Below, one piece after another: positions 51,914-60,700 of a stretch of 64,000 bases of DNA. The notes under the pieces were generated by a model. It was not told the origin of the DNA and searched no databases. It saw nothing but the letters and a program-made list of their open reading frames with translations. The stretch is from Lautropia sp. (GTDB lineage Bacteria; Pseudomonadota; Gammaproteobacteria; Burkholderiales; Burkholderiaceae_E). Both the position numbers and the translations under genes were made by a program. The DNA lies in NCBI GenBank assembly GCA_030532895.1, contig JAUNKF010000001.1, positions 202,240-266,239 on the forward strand. The letters run 5' to 3'. The first letter of the stretch is position 1, and the number at the start of each line of letters is the position of its first letter.

Positions 51914-54451
51914 TCAGTAAACGACTGCATGGTCATACAGACTCCCTCTGTTGCGCACGGCGAGCGCACGAGCCTGGGCCTGCGCAATCCGCAGCGCCAG
52001 CGCCTCGCCACTTTCTCCCGGCTGCTGGTTGACATTGATCGTCACCGTGTTTTGCTGCCTCAGTTGACCCCTGCTTGCAACCTGCGGCAGCGCTTTCTCT
52101 TTCGACGGCACAGGCGCGTCCGCCCGGACACGCTCGGTGCCCGACATCCAGTTCGCCAGCCCTTCGATACCGTCACTCAGGCTGGTGCGCACAGACCAGT
52201 ACGCATCCTTGGCCGGCGCCGTTTTCTCGTCCACCCAGGCGGACGCCTTCTGAATGCCGCCCATGATGGCGCCCAGCTTCTCCCCGATCCAGTCAAAGAT
52301 CTTGCCCACGCCATCACGCAGCAACCCGAACAATGCCACACCCGCGTCGACCCAACCCGCCAGCCATGCCCGAAGCTGGTCAAACTTGCCCACGACCCAC
52401 TCGATCCCATCACCGATGCTCGCGCTCACGCTCGACCAGACCTCGGTAAAGAACGCCTTGATCGGTTCCCAGTTCTTGTAGACCAGGAACGCAGCCGTCG
52501 CGAGCAGGCCCACAGCGAGCAGCAACGGATGTGCCATCACCAGCTTGCCGAGCGAGACGAACTTACCCCCCAGCGCCTGCAACGCACCACCGACAGCGCC
52601 CAGTTTGCTTACCGGCATAGCCAGCATCGGCACAGCCAAAAACATCTCTTGAACCGTACCGCCGACCGTCTCCGACAGTTCCTTGAAAAACCCTCCCACC
52701 TTCTGAAGCACACCACCCACGGCCGGGAAGCGTTCCTCAAAGAACGCCAAGATCGAATCCCAACTCCGCCAGACCAGGTACGTGCCACCCGCCAGCAGTA
52801 TGGCCAACGTCTTGATCGGATTTCGCCTCACCAAGCCAACCATCCCTCGGCCCACGCGCATCGTATCGGTGGCCAAGCCCCCCACCTCGTTACCCATGCG
52901 TTTAAAGAGGCCGATATTTTTGCGAGTCTTCCTGCTGTTGTCGTCCAGCACATCACCCAATCGAGTCAGGTTCTCCCGCAGCATGCCATATCCCGATGTC
53001 ACAGACCCGATGGCATAGCGCACCGCCCCGAAGCCAAACATGGCAAGCTTGGCCGCAACAAATGCACCGATGACCCTGCTGGCCTGCTTGAAAACAAACT
53101 GCAATAACGAGGCATTTTCCTTGGCAAAGTTGGTTACACCTCGCAGGATTTCTACGAGGTCTTCCATGCGCTTCATAGCCACCGGCATGAGCTGATCCCC
53201 GATGGTCACGGCCAACTCCTGCATGTGATTCTTCAGAATCTGCCACTGCGCCGAAGCGGTCTTGTCCCGCGCAGCGCTCTCCCTGGCCATGCTGCCCTTG
53301 GCCTCTTCGCTGTTGGCGAGCTTGATCTGGTTCTTGTACTCCTCGATGCCACCCGCCAGCTTTGAAACATCATCACCGTATTCCTTCCCGAAGAGCTGCG
53401 TGGCCACCGTCAGCTTCTGTTCCTTGTCCAGGCCATTCAGTTTTTCCAGAACCATCTGAATGGTGCCCGTGGCGTCACGCGCCATCTCCTTTTGCACAAA
53501 CTCACTGGTCAGCCCCAGTGCCTCCATGCCTTCCTGAAAACGCTTCGGCTGCGAGGCGGCTACCGACAGTTCCCGCATCACCGCATTCGAGGCCGTGGCC
53601 GCCACCTCGGCGCTGGCGCCCAGGGTCAGAAAAGTCGAGCCAAGCGCCGCAGCGTCCTTGGCTGACATACCCAGCATCGAGGCCGTGCCACCAATGCGCT
53701 GCAACACGTTGATGATGTCGCCGCCCTTGGAGATCGCGTTGTCGTCCAGGTAGTTGATCGCATCGGCCAGGTCGCCAATCTTCGGGATCGGAATCCCGTA
53801 GACCTTCGCCACCTTGCCCATCTGCTCTGCCAGCTCGCCCGCTGGCAGCTCGAAGGCCGTGGCCATCATGGACGAGGTTTTGACGAAGCCCAGCACCTCG
53901 TCCTTCGCCACGCCCATGCGCAGCCCGGCCGCCGTCATCTCGGCCAATGCGCTGGTCGCCATCGGGATCTGACGCCCCATTGCCTGAATATCGGCCTTCA
54001 TCTTGAAAAACGCAGGCGTCAGGTTGTTCTGCGCATCACGTGCGCCGTCCATCTGCTTGGCCACGCCCAGCATGGCATCTTCAAATGCGCTGGCAGCCTG
54101 GATGGGCTGAAGAAAGAGCTGGCTGCCGGCCCACAGCGCACCGACGCTCTTGATGGCGCTGCCCATCATGGTCTTGCCGCTGTCCATCCGCTCGAAGGAG
54201 CGCTCCAGTCGTTTTTTCCGCGCCTCCAGTTGGTCGATCTTCCGCATGATCTGACCAACCTCTTCTGTCACCAGCGCACGTTGCCCGATGCCAGACAGGC
54301 GCCCGCCCGTGAGCGAACGCTGCTCGCGCCGCAAGCGGGCCATATCCTCGCCCAGGCGTGCAATATGCGACTTGGCTCGACCTGTTGTTCCCAAAAAGGT
54401 GGCCGACAAGGTGGCGCCGATCACCAGGTTAACTGCGCTATTGGATGCCAT
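51914..54451 (-). CDS. T: Phage tail tape measure protein
   Basis: This 845-residue protein of the P2 gpT type sets tail length. The N-terminus is coiled coil (about 20-75), followed by the TP901-type core (about 130-350: GRQIPMATSALAEMTAAGLR, ISKGGDIINVLQRIGGTASM, GMSAKDAAALGSTFLTLGAS). Several hydrophobic segments follow in the middle (about 435-650), then a Trp-rich helical region, and a disordered C-terminus. It is preceded by the E/E' frameshift genes, the usual tail-assembly chaperones. Confidence 0.95.
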   Translation of the reverse strand: MASNSAVNLVIGATLSATFLGTTGRAKSHIARLGEDMARLRREQRSLTGGRLSGIGQRALVTEEVGQIMRKIDQLEARKKRLERSFERMDSGKTMMGSAIKSVGALWAGSQLFLQPIQAASAFEDAMLGVAKQMDGARDAQNNLTPAFFKMKADIQAMGRQIPMATSALAEMTAAGLRMGVAKDEVLGFVKTSSMMATAFELPAGELAEQMGKVAKVYGIPIPKIGDLADAINYLDDNAISKGGDIINVLQRIGGTASMLGMSAKDAAALGSTFLTLGASAEVAATASNAVMRELSVAASQPKRFQEGMEALGLTSEFVQKEMARDATGTIQMVLEKLNGLDKEQKLTVATQLFGKEYGDDVSKLAGGIEEYKNQIKLANSEEAKGSMARESAARDKTASAQWQILKNHMQELAVTIGDQLMPVAMKRMEDLVEILRGVTNFAKENASLLQFVFKQASRVIGAFVAAKLAMFGFGAVRYAIGSVTSGYGMLRENLTRLGDVLDDNSRKTRKNIGLFKRMGNEVGGLATDTMRVGRGMVGLVRRNPIKTLAILLAGGTYLVWRSWDSILAFFEERFPAVGGVLQKVGGFFKELSETVGGTVQEMFLAVPMLAMPVSKLGAVGGALQALGGKFVSLGKLVMAHPLLLAVGLLATAAFLVYKNWEPIKAFFTEVWSSVSASIGDGIEWVVGKFDQLRAWLAGWVDAGVALFGLLRDGVGKIFDWIGEKLGAIMGGIQKASAWVDEKTAPAKDAYWSVRTSLSDGIEGLANWMSGTERVRADAPVPSKEKALPQVASRGQLRQQNTVTINVNQQPGESGEALALRIAQAQARALAVRNRGSLYDHAVVY

Positions 54452-54505
54452 TCAGTTCCTCTGCCTGCCTCGGCAAGACCTGTACCTTAAACCGCGTTCA
54501 GTCGC

Positions 54506-54906
54506 CTAACCATCACGGGGCAACCCCTCCAGCCACCACACAAAGCGCGCAGACCCCATCGCCATGATCTCCGCGCACGACCAGCCAGTGTGCGAGGCCA
54601 GCGCCAGCACGCCCGCCCGCACGTACTCGCTGGTCAGGCGATAAAACCCGCAAACGCTTCCTGCACCTTTCGGTAGTCGCGCAGCGAGAGCTGCTTCACG
54701 TCGTCTGGCGTCAGCTGGCACAGGTTCGCCACCAGCATTACCTCCTTCGTCGCGTCACCCACCTTCAGATCGTCCAGCATCAGCTGATCGCCCACCGTCG
54801 GCTCCCGCATCCGAAGCGCTGTCACCTGCGCCCCATCGATCTCGATCGGTCGCGAGAGCTGAATATCCACAAAGCCGGTCTCCACCGGCGTCACTTTCTT
54901 GGCCAT
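54506..54906 (-). CDS. Tail assembly chaperone E+E', made by -1 frameshift
   Basis: The E reading frame (54634-54906) continues into the E' frame (down to 54506) if the ribosome slips back one base on GGGTTTT at 54643-54649, read in frame as G GGT TTT just before the E stop. Slippage gives GGG TTT TAT and reads through into YRLTSEYVR and on to LEGLPRDG. A frameshift here is conserved in tailed phages to give a small amount of the long chaperone. The E' frame has no good start of its own. Confidence 0.85.
54634..54906 (-). CDS. E: Phage tail assembly protein E
   Basis: This 90-residue protein of the P2 gpE family is the short tail-assembly chaperone (PIEIDGAQVTALRMREPTVGD, then QLTPDDVKQLSLRDYRKVQEA). 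It ends at the stop at 54634, directly after the slippery heptamer. It lies 59 bases after FII. Confidence 0.92.
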   Translation of the reverse strand: MAKKVTPVETGFVDIQLSRPIEIDGAQVTALRMREPTVGDQLMLDDLKVGDATKEVMLVANLCQLTPDDVKQLSLRDYRKVQEAFAGFIA

Positions 54907-54965
54907 CTCGTTTTCTCCTTTTCAGGCGGCCCGGCAGCCCTTTTCGGCGCACGGGCCACCCGGTT

Positions 54966-55472
54966 TCACATGCCCAGCGCGGCACGGGTTTCAGCGAGCG
55001 CATCCTCGCCGTTGACCACGCGCACCATGTTTTCCACGTCGATCTCATGCACGAGATTTCCGCCGTGTTCCAGCTTGTAGTACACGAGCGCCACCGACAA
55101 CTTGAGCGATGGCTTGTCGCCGGGCTTGCTGGTGCCGGGGTCGATCTCGCGGATTTTGCCGCGCATCGTATGCACCACTGGCGTCACCTTGCCGTCGAGC
55201 GATTCCAGTGCCTCGCGCAGCACGAAGGGCACCCACTTGCCCTCTTTCACGCCAAACGCACTCAGCACTTTCTGGTCATACGACACCAGGCTGAAATCGC
55301 ACTCCAGCTTTTCCATGCCCATCGTCAGCTCCACCGGGGCATCCATGCCGCCCGCGCGGAATTCCTCGGTCTTCAGCGTCAGTTTCGGGGCGTTGAACTC
55401 TTCGACCTGGCCGGCATAACCCCGGCCATCGACAAAGAGGTTCATGTTTTTGCGAACGTCGCGCGCGGCCAT
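54966..55472 (-). CDS. FII: Phage major tail tube protein (FII)
   Basis: This 168-residue protein of the P2 FII family forms the inner tube. The N-terminus reads MNLFVDGRGYAGQVEEFNAP, then LTLKTEEFRAGGMDAPVEL and a C-terminal EIDVENMVRVVNGEDAL. Its ATG shares one base with the FI stop, coupling sheath and tube production. Confidence 0.95.
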   Translation of the reverse strand: MAARDVRKNMNLFVDGRGYAGQVEEFNAPKLTLKTEEFRAGGMDAPVELTMGMEKLECDFSLVSYDQKVLSAFGVKEGKWVPFVLREALESLDGKVTPVVHTMRGKIREIDPGTSKPGDKPSLKLSVALVYYKLEHGGNLVHEIDVENMVRVVNGEDALAETRAALGM

Positions 55473-56668
55473 CAGAACAGCTCCTTCAGGTAATTGTTGG
55501 TCATCTGGCTGCGGAACGTAATGTGCTCAGCCGGATAAGGCGGGGTGAAATCGAAGTCGAAATAGACCTTGCCCTGCTGGATCTGTGAGGGGCTGTTCAA
55601 TTCAGGATCGGCCCAGCATTTTCCGCCGATGATCGCGCCGATGTTGGTGAGGTGCCGCAGGTACGCATTGACCCCTTCCGTCACGTCGGCCAGATACGTC
55701 TTCGTGATGTTGCGATCCACCGCCCACAGGTGCGCCCGCAGCAGCGAATCATTGATCATGTCCGCCGTGCGTCGCACCGACAGGAACATCCATTTCGGAT
55801 CAGCCGACAGACTCCGATTGCCCCAGAGCCGGTAGCCGTCCTGGCGGATGATCGTGGCGACCTTCGACTCATTCAGCAGATTCGCGCGCGCATTCGCGTC
55901 ACCCAGCGCAAAGTCCACCGCTCGGGCCGTGCCCACGATGCCGTTGATGTTGAGGTTCGACGGCGACCACCAGAACCCCCGGTCGTTGTCACTCTTGGCG
56001 ATCAGGCCCGCGACGCAGGGGCTGGCCGGATGCGCCTCCGCTTTGCCGGCCTTGTTCAGCTTCATCACCCACGGATCGACCACGTAGACGCGGGCGCTGC
56101 CGAAATCATTGGCATAGGTTTTGGCGGCCTCATCCGTCGTGTTCGGGCCGTCCGCGATGATCACGGCACGCAAGCGCTCGGCCACGCCCACCAGCTCCGA
56201 CACCACGGCATTCGCCCCGCTCTCGCGCTGGTGCGTGAAACCGGGGGCAATCAAGATGCGCGGCACCACGCCCAACACCGACTCGGCGCCCAGAAACGCT
56301 TTCAGCCCCTCGTACTGACCGGTCTGCGAATTGACCCCACCCACGACGTTCGCCGTCGTCGCCTGGTCGGTCTCGCCCTTGGCCACCCGCACCACCACGA
56401 CCACCGCGCCCGCCTGGTCAAAAATCGAATCGAGCGCAGCGGGCAGCGTCCCCTCGCCCTGGTTCTCGTCGTCGCTCTTGGCCACGAGTTTTGCGGCCTC
56501 CCGGAGGCTGCCGGCCACCAGCACTGGCGTATTCAGCGGAAACGCCGCTTCATCGGCCAGCGGCGCCGTGCCCACGATGCCGATCACCGAGGATCGGACG
56601 GTTTGAATCGGGCGCGGGCCGTTGTCGATCTCCAGCACTTCCACGCCGTGCAAAAACTTCTCGGACAT
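55472..56668 (-). CDS. FI: Phage tail sheath protein (FI)
   Basis: This 398-residue contractile sheath protein of the P2 FI family has the N-terminal FLHGVEVLEIDNGPRPIQTV and SSVIGIVGTAP, and the conserved C-terminal EGVNAYLRHLTNIGAIIGGK and PAEHITFRSQMTN. It is the first gene of the FI-FII-E-T-U-X-D operon; a terminator ends the preceding operon and the 19-base repeated motif lies 84-102 bases upstream. Confidence 0.96.
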   Translation of the reverse strand: MSEKFLHGVEVLEIDNGPRPIQTVRSSVIGIVGTAPLADEAAFPLNTPVLVAGSLREAAKLVAKSDDENQGEGTLPAALDSIFDQAGAVVVVVRVAKGETDQATTANVVGGVNSQTGQYEGLKAFLGAESVLGVVPRILIAPGFTHQRESGANAVVSELVGVAERLRAVIIADGPNTTDEAAKTYANDFGSARVYVVDPWVMKLNKAGKAEAHPASPCVAGLIAKSDNDRGFWWSPSNLNINGIVGTARAVDFALGDANARANLLNESKVATIIRQDGYRLWGNRSLSADPKWMFLSVRRTADMINDSLLRAHLWAVDRNITKTYLADVTEGVNAYLRHLTNIGAIIGGKCWADPELNSPSQIQQGKVYFDFDFTPPYPAEHITFRSQMTNNYLKELF

Positions 56669-56751
56669 TGCTCATCCTCGGTGCATGCAGCACCCAAAAA
56701 CACCAGACAAACACCAAACCCCCGGCACTGTGCAACGCGCCAGCCTCGATG

Positions 56752-56770
56752 TCCTCTTGTGGTCTTTCCA
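56752..56770 (-). promoter_or_regulatory. Late-promoter motif upstream of FI, copy 1
   Basis: On the minus strand this reads TGGAAAGACCACAAGAGGA, identical to 60663-60681. It starts the intergenic region before FI, the first gene of a P2 late operon, which makes an activator site or core late promoter the likely role. Confidence 0.65.
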
Positions 56771-56907
56771 CCGGACAAACGTGCCCCGTCAGCGCGCGGC
56801 TGCCCGACGCCTGGCGCTGGCACCAGCCCTGGCTCACCGACAGCAATCGCTGCCCGCGCCAGCACCAACTCATGCACCAGCGCCAACCTGCGCCCCAGCG
56901 CCCGGCC

Positions 56908-56933
56908 AAAAAAAACCGCCCACGAGGGGCGGT
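56908..56933 (-). terminator. Rho-independent terminator ending the V-to-fibre operon
   Basis: On the minus strand CCGCCC pairs with GGGCGG around a short CTCGT loop and is followed by eight T residues. It lies about 47 bases past the stop of the fibre assembly gene and before the FI promoter region. The rest of the gap of 311 bases (56669-56979) has no gene. Confidence 0.88.
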
Positions 56934-56979
56934 CAAGTCAAACGAGGAGAAGGAACAAAGAAAGGGAATCGGCTCAGGC

Positions 56980-57339
56980 TTAACTCGGCATCACACCCTC
57001 CGGGTAGCGGGCCTTGATCTCGTCGACCTTGGCCTGCCAGTCCTCCATCGTGGCCTCGCCACGCTGAGCCTTGAAAAACAGCGGGTCAGCCTCGTCGGCA
57101 TAGGCTGCATGGCGGGCTGCGTCCACGGCGGCCGTGATGTCCTTGGCCGTTGGCACGTACTCGACCAGGCGAGCACCGTTCACCGGGCACGCCTCGATCG
57201 ACTTGCCAACCGCCTGGCCAGCCATCAATTCCAGATAAAGCGCCTCTGAGATGGGGTGGCAATCGTTCGGACGCTCATCGCCATGGACGTTATCCAGATA
57301 GAAGCCACGTGTTTGGGCAGAGTAAAAGATTTGACTCAT
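56980..57339 (-). CDS. Tail fibre assembly protein
   Basis: This 119-residue protein sits directly after the fibre gene, one base apart, the position of P2 gene G. The N-terminus IFYSAQTRGFYLDNVHG and the C-terminal EATMEDWQAKVDEIKARYPE are typical of the small tail-fibre assembly chaperones of mosaic phages. It probably helps fold the fibre of its neighbour. Confidence 0.8.
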   Translation of the reverse strand: MSQIFYSAQTRGFYLDNVHGDERPNDCHPISEALYLELMAGQAVGKSIEACPVNGARLVEYVPTAKDITAAVDAARHAAYADEADPLFFKAQRGEATMEDWQAKVDEIKARYPEGVMPS

Positions 57340-57340
57340 A

Positions 57341-58774
57341 TCAACGGCCTATTGCCAGGATGTTGAAACCGATGTTGTTTCCACTGTTGTTGCCTGGCGC
57401 CTCGTAGAAATACTGCTGATTGTCGCCATTGACCGCGATCGGCGCATGCAGTGATCCAAACCTTGGCGCGCCTACTGTCATGAAACAATGCCTCGGGAAA
57501 GCGATCGGCCAAGTACCACGCATATGCCCACGATTTGCCGTTTCAACCTTCACCCAGACAAAAGTGAGACCCCAGAGCCAGCTCGGCAACCGGGCATACC
57601 CGAAGTTCGGGTCATCCCGAACAGTCATGCCCATCGTATCCGCAAGCGTTGCCAACGCATTTCTCACCCAGGCCGTTGTGGCCAATCGCGTGCTGTTATC
57701 TGTGTTACTTGGCGTCGGAGCCGTTGGCGACCCCGTTAAACCCGGGCTGTGCTTAGGCGCTGCATATGCAAAAACCGCCCCCATAGATGCCGCTTCGGTT
57801 GTCGACGATGCCATGATGGTTTTTGTCGGCACATACACCGACGAGCCAGGCTCGTTGAGATCAACCGAGGTGTTATTGGCCACCCGTACTGTGCCCGAGA
57901 AGGTAGGATTGCTCGTTGATGCAGCCCCCGACACGTCTGCCACACGCAGCGTCACAGCGCCAGTTCGTCCCGCCACCGAAGTCACCCCGCTGGAGGCGGA
58001 CAGGCCGTCAAGCTTTGCCTTGTCCGTCGACGACATGAACCCATGTCGCCATGCGGTCGCTGTTGGATGTGCGCTGACTGAGTTGGTATGCGAATCCGTG
58101 AGAACCCCGCTTACGTCTGACGCCGAGAGCGTCACCGCGCCCGTGCGTCCCGCCACCGAGGTCACGCCACTCGATCCAGCGCCAGCCGACACCGTATCCA
58201 ATTTGGCCTTGTCAGCCGCACTCATGAATCCTGCCTGACTGCTCGTTGCCAGCGCATGCGCCGTGCCGCCCGTCCCCGCGTGTGACGACGCCAGCGCCCC
58301 CGACACATCGGCCACCGCCAGCGTCACTGCCCCGGTTTTACCGGCCACCGAGGTCACGGTATTACCCTGCGCGCCCGCCGCAATGCCGTTGAGCTTGGCC
58401 TTGTCGGCCGCGCTCATGAACCCGGCTTCGCTCGTCGTCGCCTCCCCGTGCGCCGCGCCCCGGCTGCCCACGTGCGCGATGGGCGCGGCCAGCCGCGTGA
58501 CGAGGCTTCGCGCCCAGCCCGTGCTGGCGATGCGCGTGCTGTTGTCGTTCTCGCCCGGCTCGGTCGTCGTGGGTTCCCCGGTGAGTTGAGGGCTTTCCTT
58601 GTCCGCTTTGCCGGTGAGTGCCGCCGTCAGCTGATCCTTCAGCCACCGCGTGCGGTTGGCCAGATTCCTCAGCGGTGAATTGCTGATCCCATTCGGGCCG
58701 CCTACCACCGGATCGGTCATCTCCAGCTGGTAGACGCCCTCATCAAACTTCGATTCTTCTGGCAGGTGTGCCAT
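57341..58774 (-). CDS. H: Phage tail fibre protein with three internal repeats
   Basis: This 477-residue fibre begins with a baseplate-attachment segment (FDEGVYQLEMTDPVVGG, then LANRTRWLKDQLTAAL) like that of P2-type fibres. Residues 109-288 are three tandem copies of a unit of about 60 residues containing GFMSAADKAKL and TSVAGRTGAVTL. The C-terminal 150 residues contain two GSPTAPTPS-type and TTAWVRNAL-type fibre elements and a Trp/Phe-rich receptor-binding tip. Variation at the tip would set host range. Confidence 0.9.
   Translation of the reverse strand: MAHLPEESKFDEGVYQLEMTDPVVGGPNGISNSPLRNLANRTRWLKDQLTAALTGKADKESPQLTGEPTTTEPGENDNSTRIASTGWARSLVTRLAAPIAHVGSRGAAHGEATTSEAGFMSAADKAKLNGIAAGAQGNTVTSVAGKTGAVTLAVADVSGALASSHAGTGGTAHALATSSQAGFMSAADKAKLDTVSAGAGSSGVTSVAGRTGAVTLSASDVSGVLTDSHTNSVSAHPTATAWRHGFMSSTDKAKLDGLSASSGVTSVAGRTGAVTLRVADVSGAASTSNPTFSGTVRVANNTSVDLNEPGSSVYVPTKTIMASSTTEAASMGAVFAYAAPKHSPGLTGSPTAPTPSNTDNSTRLATTAWVRNALATLADTMGMTVRDDPNFGYARLPSWLWGLTFVWVKVETANRGHMRGTWPIAFPRHCFMTVGAPRFGSLHAPIAVNGDNQQYFYEAPGNNSGNNIGFNILAIGR
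57911..58450 (-). repeat. Three tandem repeats within the tail fibre gene
   Basis: Three imperfect units of about 160-190 bases encode GFMSAADKAKL-TSVAGRTGAVTL-DVSG modules. The DNA is also similar between copies, so unequal recombination could change fibre length. Confidence 0.8.
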
Positions 58775-58833
58775 GTGCCGTGTTGCTCCCTGATCGTGCT
58801 ATGTCTGTGCCGTGTTCGTGCGTGCCGCCTGCG

Positions 58834-59394
58834 TCAGGCCACCCCGTGCGCGAACTCCCCGTCGTATCGTTGCTGCCCGTCATAGAACTGCGCGTCCGTG
58901 AACGACAGATCGAGCAGCCGGCATCGCGCAGGCGCCGTCGCTTCCAGCATCGCCCGAATCGCCCGCGCCCGTGTCCGGTTGATCGGCCGCGAGAGGTTGA
59001 ACCGGTAACTCGCCCAGCTCTCCGTGTTGCCATGCACGCGCCGCCCGTTGTACCGGGCCGACTCATCATGCAGCACCGCCCCGTCGCCCTCGATGAGGCG
59101 GGCGTCGCCGTAGCCCGCGTTCGCCAGCACCCGCTTGATCGCCCACACCGTGCCCTTATGGCGCTGGATCTGCGCCGCATCCCGGATCGAGGCGCGCTTC
59201 GTCTCTTCCGGCCAGGTCGAATCCCATTCATCGACGCTCATGGCCCAGGCGAGCCACGGCAGCAGATGCGCCGGGCAGGTGTCCGCGCGCCACAGCTCGC
59301 GGATCGGTACGGGCGCCTCATCCACGCGCGCCGTCACTTCAGCCAGCGCGCGCTCCAGTGTCGTGGCGTTCGGCGGCAACAAGGTCTCAGTCAC
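58834..59394 (-). CDS. I: Phage baseplate/tail protein I
   Basis: This 186-residue protein of the P2 gpI family belongs to the baseplate wedge. Motifs are PPNATTLERALAEVTAR, LPWLAWAMSVDEWDSTW, and IQRHKGTVWAIKRVLANAGYG. It starts at the GTG at 59394, overlapping the end of J by eight bases. The fibre gene follows. Confidence 0.92.
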   Translation of the reverse strand: MTETLLPPNATTLERALAEVTARVDEAPVPIRELWRADTCPAHLLPWLAWAMSVDEWDSTWPEETKRASIRDAAQIQRHKGTVWAIKRVLANAGYGDARLIEGDGAVLHDESARYNGRRVHGNTESWASYRFNLSRPINRTRARAIRAMLEATAPARCRLLDLSFTDAQFYDGQQRYDGEFAHGVA

Positions 59395-60289
59395 CCACGC
59401 CTCCTACTGTCACGTCAATGGCCGTGCAATGCGGCGCCTGATGCCAGTCCACCACCAGGTCGGCCGCCGGTGCCGAGAGTTGCACGTTCTGCACCCCTGG
59501 CTGATGCAACGCGGCAAACACGCCTGAGCGCGTGATGTCGCGCCCCAGCCGCTGCTGATCCTCGGCGTACTGCTCGGCGGCCGCGATGGCGGCTGCCTTC
59601 ACCTCTTCCTGGCCCGCGCCGCTGAACACCGTCAGCACGGCCGTGATCTGATACGTCACGATCTCCGCACTCTTGATGTCCACCGTGTCGCAGAGCGGCC
59701 GCACCTCTTCCGCATTGAGCGCGGCCGTGACAGCCGCGAGCGTCGCCTGTGGAGCCTCACCCGTCTCGCTGCGCGAGAGCACGGCCACGTTCACCGTGCC
59801 CGGCTCCAGGCTCTTCACCCCCACGTCCTTCACGTCACCCGAGGCCGAGAGCGCATGAAACACGTAGCTCGCCCGGCTGCCGGCCGTCGTGTAGCCCTCC
59901 AGCGAGAGCGTCGTGCGCGTGCGCAACTCCTCATCCGACTCCATCACCGCCGGCGTCGGCGGCGTCGTGCGCGGGTCAGCGGGCCGGATCACGAGGCGAG
60001 ACACGCCATAGTTGGCCGCGATATGGTCGAGGTCATCGCCGGTGGCGTAAGCGATCATCACGCTCTTGGCTGCATCGTTGATCCGCTGCCGGATCAGCAG
60101 CTCCCGGTACGCCGCGACTTCCAGAATCTTGTACGCCGGGTCAGCCTCCGTGATGGCCGAAAACGCTGGATCACGCGAGCGCAGATCCGCCAGCATCGCG
60201 CCCAGGATCGTCTCGAAGTCGAGCGACTCGATCACCGCCGGCGGCGCGAGCCGCGACAGATCGATCTGCGAAAACCCCGTGGCACTCAT
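59387..60289 (-). CDS. J: Phage baseplate assembly protein J
   Basis: This 300-residue wedge protein of the P2 gpJ family has FSQIDLSRLAPPAVIESLDF at the N-terminus, then YRELLIRQRINDAAKSVMIA and ATGDDLDHIAANYGVSRL. The ATG at 60289 overlaps the W stop (ATGA). An open frame continues upstream inside W but is not coding. Confidence 0.94.
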   Translation of the reverse strand: MSATGFSQIDLSRLAPPAVIESLDFETILGAMLADLRSRDPAFSAITEADPAYKILEVAAYRELLIRQRINDAAKSVMIAYATGDDLDHIAANYGVSRLVIRPADPRTTPPTPAVMESDEELRTRTTLSLEGYTTAGSRASYVFHALSASGDVKDVGVKSLEPGTVNVAVLSRSETGEAPQATLAAVTAALNAEEVRPLCDTVDIKSAEIVTYQITAVLTVFSGAGQEEVKAAAIAAAEQYAEDQQRLGRDITRSGVFAALHQPGVQNVQLSAPAADLVVDWHQAPHCTAIDVTVGGVGD

Positions 60290-60630
60290 GCCGCGCCCAC
60301 CTCGATGCCACCCAGCAGCACCGCGCGCCCCTCGGGCACGTAGACGCCGTGAATGTCGAGCGACACCCGCCCCGGCTGGGCAGCCGCTGCCACCACGCGC
60401 TCCACGCGGATGCGCGGCTCCCAACGCGCCAGCGCCTCGATCGTGGCCGCATAGATCTGCACGAGTGTGGCCCGGTTCATCGGTGCGTCCACCAACTGAA
60501 AAAGCCGGCTGCCATAGTCGCGCCGCATCACCCGCGAGCCAATCGGCGTCGTCAGGATGTCTCGAATGCTCTGGCGCAGATGATCGAGGCCCGCCGCGCG
60601 GCGCCCCGTGAGTGCATCGGTTCCGTTCAT
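60286..60630 (-). CDS. W: Phage baseplate assembly protein W
   Basis: This 114-residue protein of the P2 gpW / T4 gp25 family is a lysozyme-like wedge core protein (IRDILTTPIGSRVMRRDYGS, ALARWEPRIRVERV). It overlaps J by four bases. In P2 it directly follows V; here a toxin-antitoxin pair and a promoter-like motif lie between them. Confidence 0.94.
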   Translation of the reverse strand: MNGTDALTGRRAAGLDHLRQSIRDILTTPIGSRVMRRDYGSRLFQLVDAPMNRATLVQIYAATIEALARWEPRIRVERVVAAAAQPGRVSLDIHGVYVPEGRAVLLGGIEVGAA

Positions 60631-60662
60631 GTCGCGCAGGCTACTGTGCGCGCATCAGGATT

Positions 60663-60681
60663 TCCTCTTGTGGTCTTTCCA
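60663..60681 (-). promoter_or_regulatory. Late-promoter motif upstream of W, copy 2
   Basis: This is the second exact copy of TGGAAAGACCACAAGAGGA on the minus strand, 33-51 bases upstream of the W start. It lies between the antitoxin gene and W and could restart late transcription after the insertion. Confidence 0.65.
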
Positions 60682-60700
60682 AGGCGTGAATCACGCCTGG

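Noticed and set aside
51146..53107. 653-codon open frame opposite gene U and the tape measure gene
   Set aside because: It crosses several real genes antisense, with His/Arg/Gln-rich composition and no recognisable domain.
57911..58450. Regular repeats considered as a CRISPR array
   Set aside because: The units are long, in frame and encode fibre modules; there are no short identical repeats with unrelated spacers.
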